The notes beneath the pieces were generated by a model. That model was not told the DNA's origin and did no database searches. It saw only the letters and a program-made list of their open reading frames with translations. A stretch of DNA of 64,000 nucleotides from Ampelocalamus luodianensis (Eukaryota > Streptophyta > Magnoliopsida > Poales > Poaceae), in the NCBI GenBank assembly GCA_036346255.1, contig CM070634.1, positions 69,458,476 through 69,522,475 of the forward strand. Direction: 5' to 3'. The translations under genes were made by a program, and so were the position numbers. Shown one piece after another: positions 1 to 10,600 of the stretch; position 1 is the first letter of the stretch; each line of letters starts with the position of its first letter.

Positions 1-115
1 CAAAATTATTGGGATAGAAGTAGATTTGGTTGAGGATCCAGTAGTTTGGTCTTTCGGAGGAAGATCGGATTTTAACAAAGCGACCAAGTCTTCTGCCCTT
101 ATTCTTTTCTGTCTG

Positions 116-133
116 AATCTCGGGGACGAGATT
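116..133 (+). promoter_or_regulatory. Hairpin upstream of the polypurine tract
   Basis: AATCTCG and CGAGATT form a perfect 7-bp stem around the tetraloop GGGA. The equivalent hairpins in B1 (12396-12413, minus) and B2 (33380-33398, plus) keep the fold but change the outer pairs, which points to an RNA or strand-specific DNA structure. Its role is unknown. Confidence 0.6.
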
Positions 134-139
134 CTTTCT

Positions 140-150
140 AAGGGGGGAGG
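140..150 (+). promoter_or_regulatory. Polypurine tract, primer for plus-strand DNA synthesis
   Basis: AAGGGGGGAGG lies two bases before the LTR start TGTAAC. This is the expected position and composition of the RNase H-resistant purine primer of LTR retrotransposons. The same string precedes the 3' LTR of B2 at 33404-33414. Confidence 0.85.
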
Positions 151-2230
151 TCTGTAACATCCTGATTTTCAGAATCGGGATGTTAATATTTAATTTGGTG
201 ATACATTAAATTTTTGGCTATGTTCTAAAATTTTTCCAGTGTTTAATCAAAATGTGGCTTTTAAAAAAAAAAATTAATTGTATTGATCTCTTGTTTTCAC
301 ATGCATTTCAAAAATCATACCATGATGCATGCATTAGTACATCGTTTTTTTTTTCAGTTCGACCGACCGCAGTGAGACGCCCGTGTATCCTTTCTTTTCC
401 CTAACTTCTCTCCTCACAATCACAACCGAGAATCAAGAATCTGACGACGCATGTTATACCGTTGTGATTATCATCGTGAGAGTGTTCCAATTTAGCGGTT
501 AGTTCGTGCATGTAAGGTCATTTGGATAAGTTGGAGAAATGGAGGAAGAACTGCACTGCTATTTATCTCCTCCCCAACAGAACACAACCAACAAAACTAG
601 TACTTAAAACAATTATAGGGAAGAATGCAAGATAAGAAAAAACCTGCAAAAATTATACGTTGTGCATCAGTGTGTCAGCAAACTTCCATAAAAATTCGGG
701 ATTTTTGGAGCTAGGAAACTATGTCTAAAAATTACCAAACTCCCTGCTGCTATTTGTTCCGAACACTGTTCATTCGAACATTTTCTTGTCCTGCCGAACA
801 CAGCAATCAAAATCACTGCATCCCCATTTCCCTAATGCCTTTTTCTCATCTCCCAACACCAAAGCAACTCGCCAGCCACTCATTTCCTCCAGCCGAACAC
901 CTTCTCAATCTCCACACTGTTTCTTCTTCCCCAGCAGCACACCACTTCTAGTCACCCCCAAACAAGCTCTTTGTACATGTTCATTTCTGCCTCCTCTCCT
1001 TCAAATCTTCACCAAAAATGAAGAATTGAGCTTTGCATGTCACGCAGTGGCATTCATCGTAGCTGGAGCAATCCATTCCTACCTCTAGTTCTCGCATGCA
1101 AGATAGTTTGAGTGAATTAGAGAAGAGGTAAGGAAGTGATACACTGTTCATTACAGCCATTTTCTTCTCAACTGAGCACTCTCTGCCTTTGTTTTTGTCC
1201 CAACCGAGAGCCATGCTCCCATCAATTACATATCCGAACCAACCTCTTCTCCTTGTCGTTTCCTTATTACTTCACCACTGCCCTTTCCCATCTTTTGCTC
1301 CTAGCCGAATCAACCACACAAACTGTCATTCTCCTGTCCCTAACAGAGCACCACTCAATACCATTTCATCTACCAACAAAATATGGCAGTGCCCATTTCT
1401 TTATCGCCAGTCGAGAGCTCCTACCCCCACTGCACATTTGCTCTCCCAACACACACAATCACACAACCAAAGTCACCACAGCACTGCCATTTCACTTCTG
1501 AGCACTCCACTGCCAACTCCACCTCTCCCCACGCCACTTCTCTTTCTTCCCCCAACCCGAGCTGCACAGTTATGTTCTTCTCTCCATGAACACTAGTCAC
1601 CTTTCAGACTTCTCTCCTTCAAATCCCTACCTAAAATCACAAAACAACCAATGCATGTTATGTAGCTGCGTTCATCATCGCTACGGCAATCCATTTTCGC
1701 TGTTAGTCTTCGCATGCATGTACTTTTGAGCGAGTTTGAGAGGAAGGGAAAGAAGAAGCAGTGGCACTGCTTTTGCTCGGCTCATGCATGCGCCAATGGC
1801 AGCTTGAGCAGCAGCCGAGGCAAGGCGGAGGCGGTTTGGTGCTGCAGCGGCGTGGATGAGTTGGCCAGGGCGTGGTGTCGTGGCTGAGCGGCGCGGCACC
1901 GGAGCAGCCCAGGTGGTGGAGGAGCGACGGCCGGAGCTTGGGCGCAGCAGCAGCCAGTGTAGCAGCACAGTACGACGGTGCCAAGGCGTTGCAGCGGCGT
2001 CAAGGCAGCAATGCACGCATGCTGTGGCTCCAAGCGGCACTCAGTGCGGCATCTCGGCGAGGCGAGGCCGAGGTGCTGTGTACATGCATGCGGCTACGCG
2101 ACAACGAGCGAGGCGTCAAGGTTGGTGGAGGCAGCGGGCTCAAAGTGTAGCTTAACGGCTGCCGAGGCGATACCGAGGCAGCCGGAGCTGGGCATGTGGC
2201 GGCGCATGCGGGCATGCACTCGGTGGGTGG

Positions 2231-2379
2231 ATGCATGCGGCGGCCAAGCATGGCCGAGCGTGGCGACATGGAAGGCGGAGCATTGCACGGTGGATGCATG
2301 CGGCGGCCATGCATGGCCGAGCGTGGCGACATGGAAGGTGGAGCATTGCACGGCGCATGCATGCGGCGGCCATGCATGC
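2231..2379 (+). repeat. 63-bp tandem repeat inside LTR A1
   Basis: Copies start at 2231 and 2294, and a third, partial copy starts at 2357. Each begins ATGCATGCGGCGGCCA and the first two continue through GGCGACATGGAAGG. The unit is a multiple of three and stays open in one plus frame, but there is no other sign of coding. It sits in the GC-rich part of the LTR. Confidence 0.85.
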
Positions 2380-5204
2380 CACGACCAAGGGAGGCGAGGC
2401 GATATAGCGTGTCGCGCTTGAGCGCGGCGTCGGCAAGGGGACTCCGTGGGTGTGGTCGAGAGCGACGGCGTCGATGCGGGGCGGGATGCGGATGAGATCG
2501 GCGACGACTACGGTGGACGCGGATGCGGCGCCGAGAAAGCGACGTCCGGCGATATTAGGCAAGCCTAGTGCCGTGGTAAAATACTTTGCGTTAAATTGTG
2601 TTATCGCATAATGATATTAGTCATGCATGTTGCATTTTAGTCATGAGTATGGTATCTTTTTATGCATGTTTAATTATAAAAATTGTTTGATAGCTTACAC
2701 CTGTGCGACTCTCCAGTTAAGTCTTATTTAGGCGTTGGCATGGTCATGTATTGATATTTTGGTGAATGCAGATAATTAGATTATTGTGGTGAAATGCGTG
2801 CATTATTGATCGGTAGATGCTACATTAAATATATGAGTTGATTATTTGATCGGACGATATTGTTGTAAAGTCGCATGGACGCTAGTGGTGATCTTTGGAG
2901 GATAAATTAATTAGAGGTTTCTCCTCACATTGGACTAGTAATTTTTTGAGATAGGTCGCATAAAGATTTTTGTAATTTATTACTTGATGGTTGATGTATG
3001 TGTTGATGTTTACTGATATATCTTTTATATATGTGTATTGTTGTTCGTTGGATGTCGGATTAAGTATATTTTTGGGATTGTTTGATCGGATGCCTTAACT
3101 GATAGTTATGCGAATCTTATATGCTAGAATTTGGGAGATGGTAGAATGGATTATTTGATTGTGGATTAATATTCGGATTGCCATGTAATTAATAGATAAG
3201 TCGATGGAATTGTGCCTCTATTGGATTAGTGGATAAATGATTATTAGTTGATCGTATAGGCGCATATATGTGATTGGATTAGTAGTTGTCGTACACGACT
3301 AGTCCGGTGAAATGGACGTAAGTTGATTTATTAGTAAACTATTAGATGTGGGATGTGTTATTAAAATTGTTAAGCTCATTATGTATCGGTTGGCCAAATA
3401 AACCTCGATCGGTGGAAATTTTGGTGTATGCAAATATGATTTGCCGAGGCGAGACTAGTAGAGCTAGATAGTTAGCATTAGCTTAAATAGTTTTTGGAGA
3501 ATGAACGATGGGTTCAGTCATGGTCATATGCCCATGAGTCGGTGGATTCCGTGTAATTATTGGATAAGTTGTATATTTGGAAGATCGTGAGTTTGGGCAT
3601 GACTCGATGGATTGACTACCTTGATAATATCTTAGTGGAGGTTAGTACGGGATTTAGATCAAGATATGAGAATATGATTGGAGAGTGTTATGCATGTGAT
3701 TGGGTTTGACACCAGAGAATCGGTTAAGTTTATGCTTATGAGAAGATTATAATTGTCGGTAGATGTTTTCCTTTTGGAAATATATGAAAAAGAAAAGAAA
3801 ATATGTAGGCCCCACTTTTCATGGTAGAGGCTAGGTCAGCCTACGTATACAAACTATTTATTGCGATAGAAATTTTAGAAAAGGATAATTTTTACACTAG
3901 AAATTCATTTAACTTCAAAAATTCATAGAAAATTCAATTGAACTCCAAATGGGGTGATTCAATTTCTATTGATCTTAAATTTTAATTACCTTTCATACCA
4001 TGTAAAGTTTATCCCTACCACTGTTCTACAAATTTTTGTAAAACAATTAAATTCAGATGAACAGTAACAGAACATTGATTTTCAACATTTTTCAAAAATC
4101 TGATTTTCAAACTACTATAACTCTCTCATATAAACTCCAAATGGAATAATTTTTGTACCTAAATTCATTTAAAATCATAATATAGCTACTGTATAAATTT
4201 CATGCATTTTGGAGCAATTTGAGTTTTTGGCTATTTCTCGGTGTTTATTCGATATCGCCTTTTCTTTAGATTCCGAGTTGCCGGAAGTATGAGAGTAAGT
4301 AACCAAGAGTTAGCAAGTGAACTACCAGCAAGGCAAGCATCATTTGAACTTTCTTTTGCATCATATTTGATCTCAGTTTTGGTTAAGTTAGTGCAATGAT
4401 AATTGCTTGCATGCTATTTTGATTATGTCAATATTTTTGTGATGTGTAGTTTAGTTATGTCCTATGCTTGAGGTTAATCTTGAATTATGCCAACTCCTAT
4501 ATGCTTAAGATAGGATGTCTGAATTATGGGTTATAGAATTGCTTAGCCATGCAAGTCTAGATACGATAGTTCGATCGTCGGGAATAACCCGGTGGTTTTG
4601 GGATAAACACAACTCTCATGTTTATGATTTATACTTCAGATCTTGTAGCTGTTTTATGAGTTAAATTTTGTTATTTTTAAATGAGCCTTTGGTCTGGACA
4701 AGTGTTGGTTAGTGATGGTGCTTTGTGCACGAGCATTGGGTAAGTGGAAGGACTTGTCTGGACAATTAAGGACCGAACTTTGGGTACCTGCTGTTCAAGC
4801 AACACTCGTGCTGCCACACGCGGTATATGGGTGACGTATGGTTAAGTAGGGGGATGGTTTTATTGTGTTAAGTCCTTGGTGGTGTAAGGGGCATAGCGAC
4901 CGTGAAATCCTATGTTCCTTAGGAGCCGATGTAATCCTTTATAGTGTGCAAGAGAGCACCCATTTTATTTGTTTTGATTGCATCGGTGTTTCCAATATAA
5001 CTTGTGAGCCCCCTAGCAAGTGCTATCAGACGCTTGTAATAGGCAAGGAACCATCTCACAAGTGGGACTTAGCCCAATGGGATCTTCTTGCTAAAAATGA
5101 CCATATCTTGATTTACCCGGCCGGCACACCATATGAAGTGTGCTATATTCGGAGGCATCTGGAGGCTTACGGGCTAATCAAGTCGTGTGGGTAAAGTAGT
5201 ACAC

Positions 5205-5233
5205 CCCTGCAGGGTATAAATCTATTCGAATAG
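5205..5233 (+). promoter_or_regulatory. Conserved double palindrome of the LTRs
   Basis: CCCTGCAGGG (5205-5214) and the 12-bp palindrome CTATTCGAATAG (5222-5233) are separated by 7 bp and followed by GCCGTG. The pair recurs in all eight LTRs of this window that reach this region, including divergent family C, while surrounding sequence varies. The function is not known to me. Confidence 0.7.
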
Positions 5234-5577
5234 CCGTGTCCGCGGTTATGGACGACCGCTTGAAATTTGTGGCTGCTTATTGTTAGACTTTTAATTAAAA
5301 TTGTGGTTGAACTTGGCATTCGTCATGAACGGGATGTTCATGTGTTCAGTACATCAAAGTGGGTTGCCACTTTGGTCTTTGTATGATTCAATTGTTTATT
5401 ACTGAAATGCTTTACTACATGCTTTACTTCTACTTCAAATCTGATTTTAAAATGGGCACATGAAAACTAGTATGTGTAGGATGTTAATTGTTGCGTCTCT
5501 TTCGCAAAACTAAACCAATATGAGCCATCCTTTGAATGACCCTTATGCATAACTATTTTTATTTGTGTAAGACTTGC

Positions 5578-5611
5578 GAGTACACTTGTACTCAGCCAGA
5601 TGTTTGCTGGC
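5578..5611 (+). promoter_or_regulatory. Conserved LTR hairpin pair
   Basis: GAGTACACTTGTACTC (5578-5593) folds into a short perfect stem and is followed by GCCAG (5595-5599) and CTGGC (5607-5611), a second small stem. Counterparts are at 8290-8305, 17656-17671, 26900-26915, 37666-37681, 42449-42464 and 58037-58061, with different loops or stem lengths. Confidence 0.6.
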
Positions 5612-6185
5612 CTTTTCAGGTGAGGAAGATTATGAGTATGACGATCTCGTTAGTGTTGACTTGGGTGACACTAACGAGTAGTGTGCTATCATCTAACCCC
5701 CAGTCGGTTGCCGATGGGTGATGGGCATACCACTACTGGTCTTTTGCTTTATTTATTTGCTTCCGCTGCTACTTGGTACTTTACTTTGAATTTGGCCGGT
5801 CGGCCGTATGTAATAAGCTGTAGACTCTGACTATTATGCAGTATGTTTTTTTATCTCTTGTTGTATGCGTTGTATGGATGTAACCAACGTTGGATGAGGG
5901 TATGAGTATATTGGTCGTTGATCTTGGGAGCCAATATATGTCATACTCATCGTTAATGGATCCCCATTTAACTCACTAAGTGTAGTGCTTCGAATCGAAA
6001 GAGAATCGACAATCATGTAGCGCTCGCGAAGGAGCAGCGCGCATGACCGTTGAGGCTCTAGTATTCGGCTAAGCCTCTCACTTGGATAGAGTTAAATTGG
6101 AATTCATTTACCGGAGACCCGTAATTATGTCCCTATGACCTTGTCTAATCTCGGTCTTAAGGAGATAATTACCGGGGTCCCCACA

Positions 6186-6775
6186 AATTGCTCTCGAAAA
6201 TGATTGGTGTTACATATATCTTATCCAGAGCAAAAGATGAAGAATAAAGGGATGTTGTCTTTGTCATCAGGTAGGTCTCAGGGGTGTGCTAACTAGGGAT
6301 ATATCAATGATTGATTTACACTATACAGCCATTGGGTTTATTGATTGATTTCACCATATATCCGTTAACTTGTTTTAACAAGCTGGTTGTGGAGGTTCTC
6401 TTAAAAAAAGCAAGTTGTGGACGTTGCGTACAATATTGATCATTTCTTAACATTATAGATTGATTATTGCAGATACACCGATGGTGCCAAGAAAAGATAA
6501 CGCTGCTACATATAGCATGAACATTTTAGTATAATTCAGTTATATTTTATAATAACTCAAACATTAACTATAAATATGTTGTTTTTGTGAAATAGAAATA
6601 TTTTTTAGCACATTAAATTGAATACCAGAGTGGGAAATTATGAGTTTTAATATTTTAGAGACGATTAGGAAGGATTCTATTCATTTTTTAATATCCTAGA
6701 AAAGAAAAGGTTTCTTCTCAAAAGAAAAGAAAAACAAAAGGTTAGACATGGCTAGATTGGTAAAATTTGAAGTTC
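6186..6775. other. Unassigned AT-rich sequence
   Basis: This lies between the A1 LTR and the poly(A) end of the LINE. I see no open frame, terminal repeat or family motif. AATTG at 6186-6190 should be the right target duplication of A1. The bases just left of 6776 should be one copy of the LINE target duplication, but I found no partner copy. Confidence 0.5.
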
Positions 6776-6797
6776 TTTTTTTGAATAAAGGATTCCA

Positions 6798-7274
6798 TTA
6801 AACATTGGACACAGTTAAATCACTAGTCACCAAACCCGATACAAAAACTAGAATGTTTTCTGTCCACACGACAAACTCGAGACCAGCACACGCCCCATGA
6901 CTTGCTAGGCAATCAACAACCTTATTACACTCCCTCAAACATGCTGAGAGTTTAAACTCAGGAAAATTACAAGCTAATAGGATCTTAAGATCCTTAATGA
7001 GGATTCCCACATCGGAATAATCAAACTCTGTAGAGCTCAGCGCCTTTACTAGGTTTATTGCATCCATCTCCAAAATAACACGTCCCATACCCATTGAAGT
7101 GATCACCTTGTTTGCACGATGAACTGATTCTGCCTCTGCATGGAAAGCATGTTGCATATTTTGTAAGGTACCAGCTCCCGCCGCTACGAAATCGCCATTT
7201 TCATTTCTCACTATGAAGCCCCAACCCCCTGTTCTATGTACCGGATTAAATGATGCATCCGTGTTCACTTTCAA
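6798..7274 (-). pseudogene. LINE RNase H domain (C-terminus of ORF2)
   Basis: The 158-residue frame is an RNase H of the plant LINE / RVT_3 type. It opens KVNTDAS (first catalytic Asp), then GWGFIVRNENGDFVAAG, HAEAES (catalytic Glu), ILEMDA (second Asp) and NKVVDCLASHG (last Asp). All four expected acidic positions are present, so the domain itself reads as intact, but it is cut off from its reverse transcriptase by the two LTR elements and cannot be made as part of ORF2. The Met is simply the first in the fragment, not the native start. The domain degrades the RNA strand of RNA-DNA hybrids during retrotransposition. Confidence 0.85.
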
Positions 7275-7319
7275 GAAAGGAGTAATTGGCGGTGTCCATC
7301 TTCCAGGAGATTGAATACA

Positions 7320-7661
7320 CTAATTTTCCTTCGTGTCTACCATCGTTTTGAATTCCAAAAGATGATTCTGTATCATATAGCACACCTCTGCAACATGCCT
7401 TCTCTTACCACCTACATTAAGCCTATTTCGTTCCCCCCACCAATCCCAGAGGAAAACCACCACCTTCAGCTGGGTGTCACAGTCCAAATTCCACAAAAGA
7501 TCAAACATTGCATAGCTTGAATTGGCAGATGCTAGAGATTCCCACACCTCCTGAAGTCGAAGCTCTTGCCAACATTGCTTCACAAACTTGCATTTGAAAA
7601 AGGTGTGCATTGTATCCTCATCCAAACGGTGGCAAACCGGGCATAGGGTCTCCAGATCCAC
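7320..7661 (-). pseudogene. LINE zinc-binding region (zf-RVT) of ORF2
   Basis: The 113-residue frame contains LCPVCHRLDEDTMHTFFKC, the CX2C...HX4C zinc-binding pattern (zf-RVT) that follows the reverse transcriptase in plant LINEs, then KQCWQEL and VVFLWDWWGERNRLN, also typical of that linker. It lies just upstream of the RNase H segment in LINE order. A break of frame separates the two (7275-7319), so ORF2 is disrupted here independently of the large insertions. Confidence 0.8.
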
Positions 7662-7697
7662 CCCCTTCTTTTGATACTACCTCCGGTCTTTTATACT

Positions 7698-10600
7698 CGT
7701 GGGGACCCTGGTAATTATCTCCATAAGACCGAGATTAGACAAGGTCTTAGGGACATAATTACGGGTCTCCGGTAAATGAATTCCAATTTAACTCTATCCA
7801 AGTGGGAGGCTTAGCCGAATACTAGAGCCTCAACGATCATGCGCACTGCTCCCTTGCGAGCGCTACATGATTGTCGATTCTCTTTCGATTCGAAGCACTA
7901 CACTTAGTGAGTCAAATGGGGATTCATTAACAACGAGTACGACTTATATTGGCTCCCAAGATAAACGACCAATATACTCATACCCTCATGCAACGTTGAT
8001 TACATCCATACAACGCATACAACAAGAGATCAAAAGACATACTGCATAATAGTCAAAGTCTACAGCTTATTACATACGGCCGACCGACCAAATTCAAAGT
8101 AAAGTATCAAGTAGCAGCGGAAGCAAGTAAATTAAGCAAAAGACCAGTAGTGGTATGCCCATCACCCATCGGCAACCGACTGGGAGTTGAATGATAGCAC
8201 ACTACTCGTTAGTGTCACCCAAGTCAATACTAACAAGATCGTCAGACTCATGATCTTCCTCACCTGAAAAGGCCAGCAAACATCTGCCCAAGTACAAGTG
8301 TACTCGCAAGTCTTACACAAATAAAATTAGTTATGCATAAGGGTCATTCAAAGGATGGCTCATATTGGTTTAGTTTTGCGAAAGAGACGCAACGAATAAC
8401 ATCCTACACATACTAGTTTTTCATGTGCCCATTTTAAAATCAGATTTGAAGTAGAAGTAAAGCATCTAGTAAAGCATTTCAGTAATAAACAATTGAATCA
8501 TGCAAAGACCAAAGTGGCAGCCCACTTTGATGTATTAAACACATAAACATCCCGTTCATGACGAATACCAAGTTCAACCACAATTTTAATTAAAAGTCTA
8601 ACAATAGTAACTCCCGAACTCAAGCGGTTGTCCATAACCGTGGACACGGCTATTCGAATAGATTGATACCCTGCAGGGGTGTACTACTTTACCCACACGA
8701 CTTGATTAGCCCGTAAGCCTCCAGATGCCTCCGAATATAGCATACTTCCTATGGTATGCCGGCCGGGTAAATCAAGATACAGTCATTTTCAGCAAGAAGG
8801 CCCTATTGAGCTAAGTCCCCCTTGTGAGATGGTTCCTTGCCTAGTACAAGCATCTGATAGCACTTGCTAGGGGGCTCACAAGTTATATTGGACATACCGA
8901 TGCAATCAAAACAAATAGAATTGGTGCTCCTTGCACACTATAAAGGATTACATCGGCTCTGAGGACATAGGATTTCACGGTCGCTATGCCCTTACACCAC
9001 CATGGGACTTAACACAATAAAACCCTCCCCTACTTAACCATACGGCTCCCAACCCGCGTGTGGCAGCACGAGTGTACTTGAATTAACGACGTTACCAAAG
9101 TTCGGTCCTCAATTGTCCAGACATGTCCTTCCACTTACCCAATGCTCGTGCACAAAGACACCATCACTAACCAACACTTGTCCGGACCAGATCTCATTTT
9201 AAAATGACAAATTTTAGCTCATAACACAGATACGAAGATCTGAATTAAAGTATAAAGAGGTAAGTATGTGTTTCCCATAATTGTCGGGTTAGCCCCGGCA
9301 ATCAAACTACCGTATCTAGACTTGCATGACTAAGCAACCCATACTCAATAATCGTCACATCCTATCTTAAGCATGTAGGTACTGGCATAATTTAAGATTA
9401 ACCTCAAGCATAGGACATAACTAAACTACACATCACAAGAATATTCACATAATCAAAATAGCATGCAAGCAATTATCATTGCACTAACTTAACCAAAACT
9501 GGGATCAAATATGATGCAAAAGAAAGTTCAGATGATGCTTGCCTTGCTGGTAGGCTAATTGCTCTCCTTCAGTAGCGTAAGAATCAATATCAACGAGCTC
9601 GGAATCTATATAAATACAATACCGAATAAACATCGAGAAATACTCCAAAAATCAAGATGCTCAAAAATGCATGATTTTTCTACAGTAGCTAAGTCATGAT
9701 TTTAGATGATTTTTGGTGAAAGAATTATTCCATTTTGATTTAGGGTGTGAAAGTTATAATGGTTTGAATTTCAGAATTCGATATGTCCTTTTTGAGTAAT
9801 TTAATTATGAGGCGAAAATTTGTAGAGCAGTGGTGAGTACAAGGAGTGCATAGATAATTAGGCAATATTATTACAAGTTCAACGGAGTTGAGCTTGCCTC
9901 ATTTGGAGTTTTCGTGATTTAGTTATGAATTTCTAAGGTTATCAGCATTTTACAGCGTAACAATAATTCACTTTAGGATTATTTTCCTCAAAATATATTT
10001 TCTGTGACAGAGGTAAGATTGAAACCTACTTTATAAATTAGTTCACTAAAAATGAAAAATATCAAAAGTGGTTTCACTGTTTTTGGAGTTCATGTGGAAT
10101 AGTTATGTATTTTTGAAGTTAAAAGTCTTTTTCTATTGTGAAAATAATAGAGTTATGGGTTATTCTTCCAAAATAATGCTCTCTGTTATGGAGACATGTT
10201 TGAAACCAATTTTAATATAAAGTTCATTAAAAATTAAAATTTTCAGAAGTGGTTTCATTGCTTTTGGAGTTAAAATGAATCTGTTATGCATTTTAGAAAT
10301 TAATACCAATTTTCAGTATACAAATAAATTGTTCACAGATTTTCTAAAGACTTTATCATTTTTCTTACTCACCTACTGCTAGCCAAAGAGGATGACAAGT
10401 GGGACCGGGGTCAAAATTTTGACCCAGTCAAAAAGACTTGGTCTCGGCCGAGACTAGAATGAAGACGTATTCAAGATAATACGTATTATTTTCACGAAGA
10501 CGTAAATTTGTTCTAACGATACTGGAAATATGTTTTCCTTAAGAGAAATAGTACTGCTAAAACCTACGCATCCTCTTAACCAGACATACGGACCCACATG

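Larger units (their letters stand above)
1..152 (+). mobile_element. 3' tail of an LTR retrotransposon internal region (element A1)
   Basis: No reading frame is recognisable here. The stretch is assigned because it ends in the conserved hairpin (116-133) and purine-rich tract (140-150) that precede the 3' LTR in the two more complete elements of this window. The rest of the element lies beyond the left edge, so its coding content cannot be judged. Confidence 0.75.
153..6185 (+). mobile_element. 3' LTR of element A1 (family A, 6033 bp)
   Basis: The LTR starts TGTAACATCC directly after the polypurine tract and ends GGGGTCCCCACA; the other target duplication copy is outside the window. A related LTR (A2) lies antisense at 41862-47819. 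At 6.0 kb it is very long for a plant LTR. The first 1.7 kb is mixed; about 1780-2560 is GC-rich with many GCATGC motifs and a 63-bp tandem repeat; about 2570-4250 is AT-rich with nothing coding; from about 4300 to the end it matches family B LTRs. The conserved palindromes are at 5205-5214 and 5222-5233 and the GAGTAC hairpin at 5578-5593. Short open frames inside (such as 4865-5194) are interrupted in other copies and are not called genes. Confidence 0.93.
6776..7692 (-). mobile_element. LINE, 3' segment
   Basis: This is the 3' end of an antisense non-LTR retrotransposon. On the minus strand the RNase H frame stops and is followed within about 20 nt by CCTTTATTC and a short A run (6776-6782), a tail seen in many plant LINEs. 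The upstream side is broken at 7692/7693 by element B1; the LINE resumes at 21746. Confidence 0.85.

Noticed and set aside
4865..5194. 109-codon plus-strand frame in LTR A1
   Set aside because: It lies in non-coding LTR sequence present in every family; the other copies have stops and indels, and no domain is seen.
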